DNA of 64,000 bases from Mesorhizobium sp. WSM4306 (GCF_007003975.1 NZ_VFTC01000025.1:1-64000); one strand, 5' to 3'; positions 17,176 through 25,637 are shown, counted from the first letter of the stretch. Notes: generated by a model from the sequence alone, not told the origin. Numbers and translations: made by a program.

Positions 17176-17257
17176 TTGATTGGAAGTGCCTGTTAAGGCT
17201 AACCTCCAGAGGGGAACACTCGAGGGCGCTAATGGGAGGAGAACGCGCCCTGGAGAT
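17143..17257 (-). ncRNA. Cuckoo/alpha-r14-type small RNA with CUCCUCCC loop
   Basis: About 115 bases on the minus strand. Going 5' to 3' it holds an 8-base arm (17257-17250) that can pair with 17209-17202, enclosing a hairpin with arms at 17251-17245 and 17229-17223. The 15-base loop of that hairpin shows CTCCTCCC, complementary to a ribosome-binding site. A single-stranded stretch and a strong terminator follow. A promoter-like pair sits just upstream. This layout (promoter, anti-SD hairpin loop, Rho-independent end, about 100 bases) is that of the rhizobial RNAs described as cuckoo or suhB/alpha-r14 families. These are thought to repress translation by base pairing near start codons. The family assignment is inference from structure. 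Confidence 0.7.
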
Positions 17258-17263
17258 GATCTA

Positions 17264-17292
17264 TATATGTGCTCATCATGCCCAAGAAACAA
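17264..17292 (-). promoter_or_regulatory. Promoter of the small RNA
   Basis: On the minus strand: TTGTTT (17292-17287), 17-base spacer, CATATA (17269-17264), giving a start near 17257. The C before the -35 makes CTTGTTT, so a heat-shock-sigma type reading is also possible. Confidence 0.5.
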
Positions 17293-17545
17293 GCATCTAT
17301 TTTGCAACACACGCATGCAAAAAGTCGCAGGCTGTGGTCTAACCCATTTTAGGGCACGATAGGACCAGAAAAAGACTTCAAACGGCCTGCGCGACCGGCC
17401 CAATGCTGTCAGAGAACCGTAATCGGACCGATTTTTGCGCCGAAGCGCGAAAACACCAAATGATACGGAATCAGGCAGAGCGCGTTTATTTTTGCGGCAT
17501 CGGCCAGAATCGGAAGGCCGGGACCGTCGGCAAGGGAGACCTGAA

Positions 17546-18042
17546 ATGCGGACACCTCAGGCGATCGCCGGCAGCGCAGTCTTCTTCATCGCAGCACCTT
17601 GCGTCGTCGCCGGTGTGGTGCCCTGGCTGCTGACGGACCACTACCGTCTGCCGCTATCGACCGTGCCGGGTTTCGTCCCGGTTGGCGGCATCCTGATCGT
17701 CGCGGCCATCGCCCTGCTCATTCATTCCTTCGCCCGCTTCGCGCTCGAAGGGCTTGGCACGCCAGCGCCTGTGGCGCCCACCGAGAGACTGGTGATCGGC
17801 GGCGTCTACCGCCATGTCCGCAACCCGATGTATGTCGCAGTGCTGTCGATCATCCTCGGCCAGGCGCTGCTGTTTTCAAGCTGGACCGTCGTCGCCTATG
17901 CCGTCATCGGCGCGATCGTCATGGGCTCCTTCGTCAAGCTCTACGAAGAGCCGACGCTGGCCCGCCGCTATGGCGCCGATACGAGACCTACCGCCGCAAC
18001 GTCCCCGGCTGGCTGCCGCGCCTGACACCGTGGCAGGGATAA
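17546..18042 (+). CDS. Isoprenylcysteine methyltransferase-like membrane protein, frameshifted near its end
   Basis: The frame from the ATG at 17546 (AAGGGAG upstream) runs to a stop at 18025 and gives 159 residues with four hydrophobic helices. It has the ICMT/PEMT motif V-Y-R-H-V-R-N-P-M-Y-V-A-V, followed by L-Y-E-E-P-T-L-A-R-R-Y-G-A-D. After that point (about 17980) it turns into an unlikely tail. Adding one T there restores the family ending Y-E-T-Y-R-R-N-V-P-G-W-L-P-R-L in the next frame, which stops at 18042. The simplest reading is a one-base deletion at about 17980, real or a sequencing error. The catalytic pocket residues upstream are intact, but the Y-x-x-Y-R-R segment is usually part of the fold. 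Confidence 0.75.
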
Positions 18043-18067
18043 GCCGAAGCTGCGCCGCAGGCCTGTT

Positions 18068-18964
18068 TTAGAAAGACCAGCTGCGTGCTTTCGCGATGAT
18101 GAAATCGCGGAACACATGCAGCTTGGCCTGGTTCTTCATCGCGTCGGGATAGGCGAAATAGGTGTCGAAGGACGGCACCTCGGTCTCCGGCAGCAGCTGC
18201 ACCAGATCGGAGTCCTTGGAGATCACATAGTCGGGCAGCATGGCGATGCCGGCGCCGCCCTGCACGGCGCGCTTGATCGACAGGATATCGTTGATCTGCA
18301 GCGTCGGCACCCTTTGCCCGCCTTCGAAATCGCCGATCGTTTCCAGCCAGTTCAGCTCCGACAGATGCGACGGCACCGGCACGCCGAAGGTGACAATGCG
18401 ATGGTTCTTCAGATCCGCAACCGAGGTCGGCTTGCCGTGTTTGCCGACATAGGCCGGCGAGGCATAGAGGTGGAAATGCACGGTGAACAGGCGGCGCTGG
18501 ATCAGATCGGGCTGCTGCGGCTGGCGCAACCGGATCGCGCAATCGGCCTGGCGCATGGTGAGGTCGAGTTCTTCATTGGCGAGGATCAGCTGCAGGCTGA
18601 TTTCGGGATAGAGCTCAATGAACTCCTGCACCCGCTCGGTCAGCCAGCCGGCGCCCAAGCCCACCGTGGTCGTGACCCTGAGCACGCCGGACGGCCGGTC
18701 CTTGGCCTCGGTCAGCCGCGACTTGATGGTCTCCAGCTTCATCAGCACGTCATGCGCCGTGCGGAACAGCATCTCGCCCTGCTCGGTCAGCACCAGGCCG
18801 CGGGCGTGACGATTGAACAGCGGCACGCCGACATCATGTTCGAGCGCGCTGACCTGGCGCGAAATCGCCGATTGCGACAAATGCAGCGTCTCAGCGGCAT
18901 GGGTAAAAGACCCAGCCTCCGCCGCAGCGTGAAACACGCGAAGCTTGTCCCAGTCCAGCGCCAT
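18068..18964 (-). CDS. lsrB: LysR family regulator, LsrB/VtlR-like
   Basis: 298 residues. An N-terminal winged helix (residues 1-60: L-R-V-F-H-A-A-A-E-A-G-S-F-T-H-A-A, L-S-Q-S-A-I-S-R-Q-V) is followed by a LysR effector domain. The position just after trxB on the same strand matches the trxB-lsrB arrangement I recall from Sinorhizobium. There LsrB acts in redox stress, lipopolysaccharide and symbiosis, and the Brucella orthologue VtlR controls small RNAs. The domain has a single visible cysteine near residue 142. The name therefore rests on family and neighbourhood, with moderate certainty. The gene lies 80 bases downstream of trxB. Confidence 0.85.
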   Translation of the reverse strand: MALDWDKLRVFHAAAEAGSFTHAAETLHLSQSAISRQVSALEHDVGVPLFNRHARGLVLTEQGEMLFRTAHDVLMKLETIKSRLTEAKDRPSGVLRVTTTVGLGAGWLTERVQEFIELYPEISLQLILANEELDLTMRQADCAIRLRQPQQPDLIQRRLFTVHFHLYASPAYVGKHGKPTSVADLKNHRIVTFGVPVPSHLSELNWLETIGDFEGGQRVPTLQINDILSIKRAVQGGAGIAMLPDYVISKDSDLVQLLPETEVPSFDTYFAYPDAMKNQAKLHVFRDFIIAKARSWSF

Positions 18965-19044
18965 AAAATTCCCCTCGTTTTCGTTTTGGCGTCTGAATGA
19001 AAAATCAGGCTTTTGAACGGCTTGTTCCGCCGTCTTGATAGATT

Positions 19045-20019
19045 CTATTCGGCCGCTTCGCGGTGCACCTCGATGCCGGCCAGATACTTTTCCGCCTCAA
19101 GCGCAGCCATGCAGCCGAGCCCGGCCGCCGTCACCGCCTGACGGTAGATGTCGTCGGTCACGTCGCCGGCGGCGAACACGCCGGGCACGTCGGTGCGGGT
19201 CGAATTGGGCGCCGTCCACAGATAGCCGTTCGGCTTCTGCTTCAGCTTGCCGACGAACAGCTCCACCGCCGGCGCATGGCCGATCGCCACGAACACGCCG
19301 TCGACCTTGAGATGGCTGATCTCGCCGGTCACCGCATTCTTGAGCTTCAGCCCTTCGACCGAAGGTGGCAGCGGCGTCTTGCCGGGCCGGCCGGTGATCT
19401 CGTCGACGATCGTGTCCCAGATGACGCGGACATTGTCCTTCTTCAGCAGCCGCTCACGCAGGATGCGCTCGGCACGGAAATCGTTGCGGCGGTGAATGAC
19501 GGTCACGCTCTTCGCCAGATTAGAGAGGTAGAGCGCCTCCTCCACCGCCGAATTGCCGCCGCCTATGACAGCGACATCCTTGCCGCGATAGAAGAAGCCG
19601 TCGCAGGTGGCGCAGGCCGAAACGCCAAAGCCCATGAAGGTCTGTTCGGTCGGAATTCCGAGCCACTTTGCCTGTGCGCCAGTGGCGATGATCAGCGTGT
19701 CCGCCGTGTAGGTGGTGCCGGAATCGCCCTTGGCGCGGAACGGCCGCACGTTGAGATCGACCTCGGTGATGATGTCGTTGATGATGTCGGTGCCGACATG
19801 TTCGGCCTGCTTCAGCATCTGTTCCATCAGCCACGGACCCTGGATCGGATCGGCAAAGCCGGGATAGTTTTCGACATCGGTGGTGATCATCAGCTGGCCG
19901 CCCTGCTGCAGGCCGGCGACGAGCATCGGCTTCAGCATGGCGCGGGCGGCATAGACCGCGGCGGTATAGCCGGCCGGGCCGGAACCGATGATAAGGACAG
20001 GCGCATGTTTGGTGGTCAT
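19045..20019 (-). CDS. trxB: Thioredoxin-disulfide reductase
   Basis: 324 residues, the normal size. It has the FAD-binding G-S-G-P-A-G near residue 12, the redox-active C-A-T-C pair at 136 and 139, the NADPH-binding G-G-G-N-S-A near 153, and the second FAD motif F-A-A-G-D-V-T-D near 285. It passes electrons from NADPH to thioredoxin in the cytoplasm. It is followed on the same strand by the LsrB-like regulator and diverges from an Lrp-type regulator, a grouping that suggests redox-linked control. Confidence 0.96.
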   Translation of the reverse strand: MTTKHAPVLIIGSGPAGYTAAVYAARAMLKPMLVAGLQQGGQLMITTDVENYPGFADPIQGPWLMEQMLKQAEHVGTDIINDIITEVDLNVRPFRAKGDSGTTYTADTLIIATGAQAKWLGIPTEQTFMGFGVSACATCDGFFYRGKDVAVIGGGNSAVEEALYLSNLAKSVTVIHRRNDFRAERILRERLLKKDNVRVIWDTIVDEITGRPGKTPLPPSVEGLKLKNAVTGEISHLKVDGVFVAIGHAPAVELFVGKLKQKPNGYLWTAPNSTRTDVPGVFAAGDVTDDIYRQAVTAAGLGCMAALEAEKYLAGIEVHREAAE

Positions 20020-20275
20020 CTAAAGCCTCTGCGGGGCAGACATCAGGGTGTGCCTTGGAAAAAGACGTGAAATGTCGCCGGTAATGTAAGGGTTGCCAAC
20101 CACGCCAGCAAGACGAACAGGCCGTCGTCCCCGGAAAGCTTCGGCTCAGAGGCTTATTCGCGCAATCGCCGCTTTCGTTACCGCCTTAAAATCGCCTGAC
20201 CAAGGGCTGGCATCGACACAAAAGTCGTTTAATGACGAGATCGCGAAAGATTCTTGCGCTTAAGCTGAGACAGCC

Positions 20276-20752
20276 ATGCCCCTGAAAGCCGACCTCGACG
20301 CCATCGACTGGAAGATTTTGCGCGAGCTTCAGGCGGACGGGCGCATGACCAATGTCGAACTGTCGAGCCGTGTCGGCATTTCCGCCCCGCCCTGCCTGCG
20401 CCGTGTCCGGCGGCTGGAGGAAACCGGCATCATCAGGGGCTATCGCGCCTTGCTCAACGCGCCGGCGCTCGGCATGGACGTCGTCGCCTTCTGCCTGATC
20501 GGCCTGCATCACCAGGCCGATGCGGAGCTCAAAACCTTCGCCGAGCGCACCCGCGGCTGGCCGATCGTGCGCGATGCCTGGATGGTTTCGGGCGAATCCG
20601 ACTTTCTGCTGCATTGCGTCGCGAGCGATCTCGGCACGTTCCAGACCTTCGTCATCGAACAGCTGGCCTCAGCGCCCAATGTCGACACGGTGCGCACCGC
20701 GCTCACCATCCGCCGCGTCAAGGACGAAGGGCTGGTGGCGTTCAGCGCCTGA
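20276..20752 (+). CDS. Lrp/AsnC family transcriptional regulator
   Basis: 158 residues, standard for the family. Residues 1-60 form the helix-turn-helix (I-D-W-K-I-L-R-E-L-Q-A-D-G-R, L-S-S-R-V-G-I-S-A-P-P-C-L-R-R-V-R-R-L-E). The rest is the RAM effector domain, with G-L-H-H-Q-A-D, G-E-S-D-F-L-L-H-C-V and R-T-A-L-T-I-R-R-V-K. It diverges from trxB, with about 256 bases between. Such proteins usually sense an amino acid as octamers; the ligand here is unknown. Confidence 0.9.
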   Translation: MPLKADLDAIDWKILRELQADGRMTNVELSSRVGISAPPCLRRVRRLEETGIIRGYRALLNAPALGMDVVAFCLIGLHHQADAELKTFAERTRGWPIVRDAWMVSGESDFLLHCVASDLGTFQTFVIEQLASAPNVDTVRTALTIRRVKDEGLVAFSA

Positions 20753-20802
20753 CCACAAATTCCTGCACCAATTGCGGCCAGAGCCGACCTGCTCATTCGA
20801 AA

Positions 20803-21783
20803 CTACCTGCGTTCCACGGTGAGAACGACAGGCAGCCCCCAGGGAACATCCAGCGGCGTCTGGAGAAGCGACACTTCGCCATCCGCAACCTGGGCTTCCC
20901 ACCTGGCATAGTGTTTCAGCCGGTAGGTCCCGGAACGGACGCTTAGGCAGGCCACCGGCCCGCCATCGAGATTCAGCGCCGTTTTGAGGTCGAGGTCGGT
21001 CGCGAAAAGGAAATCTACCAGCCGGTCCAGCGAGAAGAAGGCGTCCTTGGTCGAACCGACGATGATCCGGCCCTGACGATCTTCTGCGACAAATGTCCGG
21101 TTCGCCAGCCAGTTGCTTTTGGTGCGGACATTGTTGCGGCCATCCTCGCCGACGAGCAATGGATAGGAAACCATGGCGTCCTCGGCGTTCGCCGTGACTG
21201 CGCGCCAATCGCGCAACGTCAGATCGACCACATGCGTGCCCGAGGCATTGACGACCCATGCCCCGGCCTTGGCATCGTATTCATGCGGGCCGAGTTGGGT
21301 GCCCATGCTGATGAAGGGCGTATCGGCCTCACCCTTCAGTCCGAAATAGCTGCCATTGACGATCAGAACCGTACCGCCCGCGCCCTCCGGTGTGAGGGCG
21401 GCCTCCCATTGGTCGATGTCCTTGGCCCCGCTGGGCTCGTTGCGGGCAACGAAACGGAACTTGGCCGGGTCGAAACGGTTGAGGTAGAGCCGGTCGATTT
21501 CGCGATCACCCGCCATGACCGAAATTTCCCTGACCTGAAATCCTGGCTCCACTTCATTCCAAGCGCTCGCGCCGGCGCTCACGGCGGGAATCTCCGGCTG
21601 CAAGGCAAGCTGCATGGCTGGCGAGAGACGCGCATCATCGGGCTTCACGGAAACCCAGTAGGTTCCACCCCGGCGAAGAACGACATTCAACCCATAAATG
21701 CCGTTTCGTTGCCAAATGTACCCTGCAGCTGAAAGCACAGCCAACAGCGACAGGACAACGACAATGGAGATCGCTTTCTTCAA
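20803..21783 (-). CDS. Phosphodiester glycosidase family protein (NAGPA domain)
   Basis: 326 residues. The start appears to be TTG at 21783 with GAGGGGG eight bases upstream; no ATG fits. A single N-terminal hydrophobic segment (M-K-K-A-I-S-I-V-V-V-L-S-L-L-A-V-L) acts as a signal or anchor, so the domain is periplasmic. The region after residue 120 has family marks: V-N-G-S-Y-F-G, the internal R-T-F-V-A-E-D-R-Q-G-R-I-I-V-G-S, and A-L-N-L-D-G-G-P-V-A near residue 280. These are typical of the domain that includes the GlcNAc-1-phosphodiester uncovering enzyme. The substrate in bacteria is probably an exported glycan or teichoic-like diester, but this is unproven. Confidence 0.83.
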   Translation of the reverse strand: MKKAISIVVVLSLLAVLSAAGYIWQRNGIYGLNVVLRRGGTYWVSVKPDDARLSPAMQLALQPEIPAVSAGASAWNEVEPGFQVREISVMAGDREIDRLYLNRFDPAKFRFVARNEPSGAKDIDQWEAALTPEGAGGTVLIVNGSYFGLKGEADTPFISMGTQLGPHEYDAKAGAWVVNASGTHVVDLTLRDWRAVTANAEDAMVSYPLLVGEDGRNNVRTKSNWLANRTFVAEDRQGRIIVGSTKDAFFSLDRLVDFLFATDLDLKTALNLDGGPVACLSVRSGTYRLKHYARWEAQVADGEVSLLQTPLDVPWGLPVVLTVERR

Positions 21784-21963
21784 ATGAATTCCCCCTCACT
21801 TACTGATGGAATTACATCTGCAAATTTCTTGCTAGAATAATGTTTGATCTCTGCAGTTTTTCCGCAGAAAGCGTGTGGCGCTTCCACCAAAGGGTATGGG
21901 GTGCCTTGGCGCCTCTGTAACCTATTGAGATTGCAGTGGTTAAGCAGCTTCGGAAGCGGTCAG

Positions 21964-22617
21964 CTAACCCAGTCTTGATCCGAGCGCCCTGACTGCCGCC
22001 AGCAGTCCTTCCAGATCATCGGCATCGCGTAGCGGCAGGACCTCAAAGCCCAGCTGTTTGCTCGCCTCGCTGTCGACCAGCCAGCCGCGCGGCAGTCCGG
22101 CGCGTTGCCCGGCTTCCATATCCGCCGGCTTGTCGCCGACGATCAGCGAGCGGCTAAGATCGAGGTGAAGACGCTTGCGCGCCTCGATCAGCATGCCGGG
22201 ATTGGGCTTGCGCATCGGATGGTCGGCGATTGCCAGCCGCCCGCTACCGGCGTCGTGATAGGCGCAGGCAAGCACCATGTCCACGAAGGCATCTTGTTCA
22301 GCCAAAACGTCAAGCACCCGCCCATTGACCCGAGCGAACGCGTCCCAGCCGTAATAACCGCGAGCGATGCCAGACTGGTTGGTGACGATTACAACGGGGA
22401 TGCCAGAGTGGTTGGCCGCCGCGATGACCGGCACGATGCCGTCGCGCAGCACCATTTTGGCGGGATCGTCGGGATATCCCGTATCGACATTGATGGTGCC
22501 GTCGCGGTCGAGGAACAGCGCCGGCGTGTTGGCTGGAAACACCCGCGACCCAACCTGCTCGACCCACAGGCCGGGCTCAGCCAATGGATAGGGGCCGGAG
22601 GCGTCGCGTTCAGCCAT
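21964..22617 (-). CDS. gmhB: D-glycero-beta-D-manno-heptose 1,7-bisphosphate 7-phosphatase
   Basis: 217 residues from the ATG at 22617, which overlaps the end of gmhA by eight bases. It is a HAD-superfamily phosphatase of the GmhB type. The nucleophile motif is F-L-D-R-D-G-T, motif II is V-T-N-Q-S-G, the Cys/His zinc-type loop region follows (C-A-Y-H), and the acid motif is V-G-D-K-P-A-D-M-E-A-G. It removes the C7 phosphate of heptose 1,7-bisphosphate in ADP-heptose synthesis. It is the last gene of the hldE-gmhA-gmhB unit. The canonical zinc loop with several cysteines looks reduced, which is seen in some family branches. Confidence 0.87.
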   Translation of the reverse strand: MAERDASGPYPLAEPGLWVEQVGSRVFPANTPALFLDRDGTINVDTGYPDDPAKMVLRDGIVPVIAAANHSGIPVVIVTNQSGIARGYYGWDAFARVNGRVLDVLAEQDAFVDMVLACAYHDAGSGRLAIADHPMRKPNPGMLIEARKRLHLDLSRSLIVGDKPADMEAGQRAGLPRGWLVDSEASKQLGFEVLPLRDADDLEGLLAAVRALGSRLG

Positions 22618-23182
22618 TCGACAGACGCGCTTCAACGACTTCGCAGAGATAGTGGTAGAGGCAGAGATGCCCCTGCTGGATGATCGGCGTCGAGGTTGAG
22701 GGCACGTTGAGCAGGATGTCGGTGAGCGGCTTCAGCTTGCCGCCGGTGTCGCCGGTCAGGCTGATCACCGTCATGTCCATCATCCGCGCCTGCTCGGCAG
22801 CGGCAAGAATGCTCGGCGAATTGCCGCTGGTTGAGATCGCCAAAAGCACGCCACCTGCCGCGCCATGCGCCTCGACCTGGCGCGAAAACACTGTGTCGAA
22901 GCCGTAGTCGTTGCCCCAGGCGGTCAGCATGCCCGCGTTGGCCGGCAGCGCGATGACATTATAGGCCTTGCGCTCCCTAAGGAAGCGGCCGACCAGTTCG
23001 GTGGCGATATGGATGGCGTCGCTGGCCGAACCGCCATTGCCGCAGACCAGCAGAGCCTTGCCGGACGAAAGCGCTGTCACGACTGCGCTCACCGCGCGTT
23101 CCATCTCGTCGGTCAGGTCGCGCCCGACTGTCGCGGTGATCGCAGCCGCCGAGCGGAGAAGGTAATCGTTCAGGCCGGACAT
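22610..23182 (-). CDS. gmhA: Phosphoheptose isomerase (sedoheptulose 7-phosphate isomerase)
   Basis: 190 residues, a single SIS domain. It has C-G-N-G-G-S-A-S-D-A near residue 52 and H-I-A-T-E-L-V-G-R-F after it, then S-T-S-G-N-S-P-S for phosphate binding. A late I-Q-Q-G-H-L-C-L-Y-H supplies family metal or active-site residues. It turns sedoheptulose 7-phosphate into D-glycero-D-manno-heptose 7-phosphate, the first step of ADP-heptose formation. It starts eight bases after the stop of hldE, with GAGGGA upstream, and overlaps gmhB. Confidence 0.94.
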   Translation of the reverse strand: MSGLNDYLLRSAAAITATVGRDLTDEMERAVSAVVTALSSGKALLVCGNGGSASDAIHIATELVGRFLRERKAYNVIALPANAGMLTAWGNDYGFDTVFSRQVEAHGAAGGVLLAISTSGNSPSILAAAEQARMMDMTVISLTGDTGGKLKPLTDILLNVPSTSTPIIQQGHLCLYHYLCEVVEARLSNG

Positions 23183-23190
23183 GAAATCCC

Positions 23191-24684
23191 TCAGTTGGTA
23201 GCGCCACCGGCGCGCAATTTGCCGATCGTGCCGGTGGTGCTCTTGCCGACGACGAGATCGACCAGCACGACACGCCCGCCGGCCTTCTGCACCACATCGG
23301 CGCCGACCACGGTTTCGACGGTGTAGTCGGCGCCCTTGACCAGTATGTCGGGCAGCAGCGCCTCGATCAGCGCCAGCGGCGTGTCTTCTTCGAAGACGAC
23401 GACGGCGTCGACGGAAGCAAGCGCGGCGAGCACGCAGGCGCGGTCATGCTGATCGTTGACCGGGCGGCCGGCACCTTTCAGCCGGCGCACCGAGGCATCG
23501 CTGTTGAGCCCGAGCACCAGCCGGTCGCACTGGCTGCGCGCCGCGTGCAGCAGGCTGACATGGCCGGCATGCAATATGTCGAAACAGCCATTGGTGAAGC
23601 CGACGCTGAGGCCCTCTTCCTTCCACGCCGCCACCATGCGCGCCGCCGAGGCGGCATCGAGGATGGCGTCCTTGTGCGCGGTCGGGCCATGCGAGCGAAA
23701 CAGCGCGCCGGTCAGCTCCTCGACCGTCAACCGCGCCGTGCCGCGCTTGCCCACCACCACGCCGCCGGCAGCATTGGCGATGGAGGCGGCCATGACGCGA
23801 TCGGCGCCCGCGGCCAAAGCCAGCGCGAAGCTGGCGATGACGGTGTCGCCGGCGCCCGACACATCGAATACTTCGCGCGCCTGGGTGGCGATGTGGCGCG
23901 CCTCATCAGGTCCGACAACGCTCATACCCTTTTCGCTGCGCGTGGCGACGACGAAGTCGAAGCCATGTGAAGCAATCAATTCACACGCCGCCGCGACGAT
24001 CTCGTCATCCGCGAAAACCGGATGACCGACCGCTTCGCCAAGCTCCTTGCGGTTGGGCGTGATGGCGGTCGCGCCGGCATAGCGGGCATAGTCGCGGCCC
24101 TTCGGATCGACCAGCACCGGCTTTCCGGCGTCGCGGCAGATGGCGATCAGTTCGGCGGCGACGCCGTCGAGCAATATGCCCTTGCCGTAATCGGACAGGA
24201 TGACGATGTCCGCGCGAGAGAGAGCTTCCCGGAAATGCCGGATCAGGCCGGCCCGCTCCTTGTCGTCGAGTGGCTTGATCTCTTCCTCGTCGAAACGCAG
24301 CACCTGCTGGTTGAGCGCGCTGAAGCGGCTCTTCGACGACGTCATGCGGCCGCGCGCCTGCGCCAGGCCCGCCGTGTCGGCGCCGAGCTCGCCGAGCATG
24401 CGCACCACATTGTCTCCGGCCACGTCGGTGCCGATTACCGACACGGGAATAGCGCTGGCGCCCAGCGAAACGATGTTGGCGACGACATTGCCGGCGCCAC
24501 CCATGGTCGATGTCTCGCCGCGCCCGTGCAGCACCGGGATCGGCGCTTCCGGCGAGATGCGTTCGATGACGCCATTGACGAAACGGTCGAGGATGAAGTC
24601 GCCTACCACCAGCACGGCGACGTCGCCAAAGCGGGCAATGGCGCGGTGCAAAGGTTCGGGCGAAGGCGGATTGTGCTTGATCAT
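23191..24684 (-). CDS. hldE: Bifunctional heptose 7-phosphate kinase / heptose 1-phosphate adenylyltransferase
   Basis: 497 residues, a fusion of two enzymes. Residues 1-330 form a PfkB-type sugar kinase: G-G-A-G-N-V-V-A-N near 61, and the anion-hole motif V-S-G-A-G-D-T-V-I-A near 270. Residues 350-490 form a cytidylyltransferase-like domain with F-T-N-G-C-F-D-I-L-H-A-G-H-V near 365 and the family's K-G-A-D-Y. It phosphorylates heptose 7-phosphate at C1, and after GmhB it adds AMP to make ADP-D-glycero-D-manno-heptose. It leads the minus-strand heptose unit. A palindromic element lies in its upstream region. Confidence 0.95.
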   Translation of the reverse strand: MIKHNPPSPEPLHRAIARFGDVAVLVVGDFILDRFVNGVIERISPEAPIPVLHGRGETSTMGGAGNVVANIVSLGASAIPVSVIGTDVAGDNVVRMLGELGADTAGLAQARGRMTSSKSRFSALNQQVLRFDEEEIKPLDDKERAGLIRHFREALSRADIVILSDYGKGILLDGVAAELIAICRDAGKPVLVDPKGRDYARYAGATAITPNRKELGEAVGHPVFADDEIVAAACELIASHGFDFVVATRSEKGMSVVGPDEARHIATQAREVFDVSGAGDTVIASFALALAAGADRVMAASIANAAGGVVVGKRGTARLTVEELTGALFRSHGPTAHKDAILDAASAARMVAAWKEEGLSVGFTNGCFDILHAGHVSLLHAARSQCDRLVLGLNSDASVRRLKGAGRPVNDQHDRACVLAALASVDAVVVFEEDTPLALIEALLPDILVKGADYTVETVVGADVVQKAGGRVVLVDLVVGKSTTGTIGKLRAGGATN

Positions 24685-24810
24685 GTCACTGGCAATGCGA
24701 GGGAAAGGCCGATCTCAATCACGCTGAAAATTGTCAATTTACGGGCCGGATCGTTCATGGCGAAGCCGATATACCGCAAATCCACCCAGCGCAACGTCAG
24801 GCAGCCCTTA

Positions 24811-24951
24811 GAGACCGTTTCGAAATTCGCTCTGGCGAGTCATATGGTGGTGTTTTCGAGAACCGGAGCGGAGCGGACATAAGTCCGTGAGCACCGGGAG
24901 CGCAGAAAACGCCATCAGATGGCCGCCGGAGTAGAATTTCCAAACGGTCTC
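24811..24951. repeat. RIME-like palindromic intergenic element
   Basis: An 18-base terminal inverted repeat (24811-24828 and 24934-24951, one mismatch: GAGACCGTTTCGAAATTC against GAATTTCCAAACGGTCTC) encloses 105 bases. That interior is itself largely self-complementary: TGGTGGTGTTTTC faces GAAAACGCCATCA, with a central CGGAC/GTCCG hairpin. The whole 141 bases could fold as one long imperfect hairpin. This matches the size and character of rhizobial intergenic mosaic elements (RIME), which are non-autonomous repeats found between genes (family knowledge). The right end touches the last codon of the LysE-type gene. Confidence 0.72.
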
Positions 24952-25584
24952 TCAGCTCTTCTGCAGGGCGACATGAACGCCCAGTCCAACCAGCACCGCC
25001 CCGCCCGCCCGCTGCATCATCCGCTGCGCCCGACTCGAACGCCGCAGCCGGCCGATGACCGCACCGGCCAAAAACACGCAGACGATATCGGCGGAAGAAA
25101 ACATCAGATTGACGATCGTGCCCAAAACGACGAACTGCAGCCAGACTGGCAAAGGCGCCGAAGCATCGATGAACTGCGGCAGGAACGCCATGAAGAAGAT
25201 TGCCGTCTTCGGATTGAGCACTTCGACCGTGATGCTCTCGAAAAACGCCCGTCGCGCCGATTTCCGCTCGATCGCCGGCAGCGCCGCATCGCCCTCTCCG
25301 CGCTTGCGAAACAGCGAGACACCGAGCCATATCAGATAAAGCGCGCCGATCAGCTTGACCGCCATGTAGAGCGGCGGCACGGCGTGAAACAGCACCGACA
25401 AGCCGGCGGCTGCGGCAAAGACATGGAAATAGCCGCCAAGATGGATGCCGAGCGCCGCCGTCAGCCCCGACCAGCGCCCGCGCGCCATGGTCTGCGCGGC
25501 CGCATAAAGCATGGCTGGGCCGGGAATATAGGCGAAGATCGCCGTGGTGGCGAAAAACGCAATGAGCAGTTCGGTCGACGGCAT
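24952..25584 (-). CDS. LysE family translocator
   Basis: 210 residues from the ATG at 25584 (GAGGA seven bases upstream). It is a membrane protein with about six helices of the LysE/RhtB family, which export amino acids. The family signature is present near the N-terminus (P-G-P-A-M-L-Y-A-A-A-Q-T). A basic loop follows (R-K-R-G-E-G-D), then F-F-E-S-I-T-V-E-V-L-N-P-K-T-A-I-F-F, the strongest LysE/RhtB hallmark. The exported compound is unknown. The stop codon abuts the palindromic element downstream. Confidence 0.9.
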   Translation of the reverse strand: MPSTELLIAFFATTAIFAYIPGPAMLYAAAQTMARGRWSGLTAALGIHLGGYFHVFAAAAGLSVLFHAVPPLYMAVKLIGALYLIWLGVSLFRKRGEGDAALPAIERKSARRAFFESITVEVLNPKTAIFFMAFLPQFIDASAPLPVWLQFVVLGTIVNLMFSSADIVCVFLAGAVIGRLRRSSRAQRMMQRAGGAVLVGLGVHVALQKS

Positions 25585-25637
25585 TTCTTGTCCTCTTGTC
25601 GGCAAAGCGTAGAGATCGCGCCGAACATACGTCTGGT

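Larger units (their letters stand above)
16816..17545. other. 730-base non-coding stretch with small-RNA candidates
   Basis: No protein-coding gene is supported here. Two minus-strand hairpins followed by T runs (16836-16866 and 17142-17175) close transcripts that come from inside this stretch. The second belongs to the anti-SD small RNA. An imperfect palindrome lies near 17066-17088, and a 7-bp-stem hairpin at 16876-16912 has a loop with CTCCC on the minus strand. Confidence 0.6.

Noticed and set aside
17155..17403. 82-codon minus-strand frame over the small RNA
   Set aside because: It covers the small-RNA promoter, hairpin and terminator; no ribosome-binding site and poor codon pattern. 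The RNA reading explains the region better.
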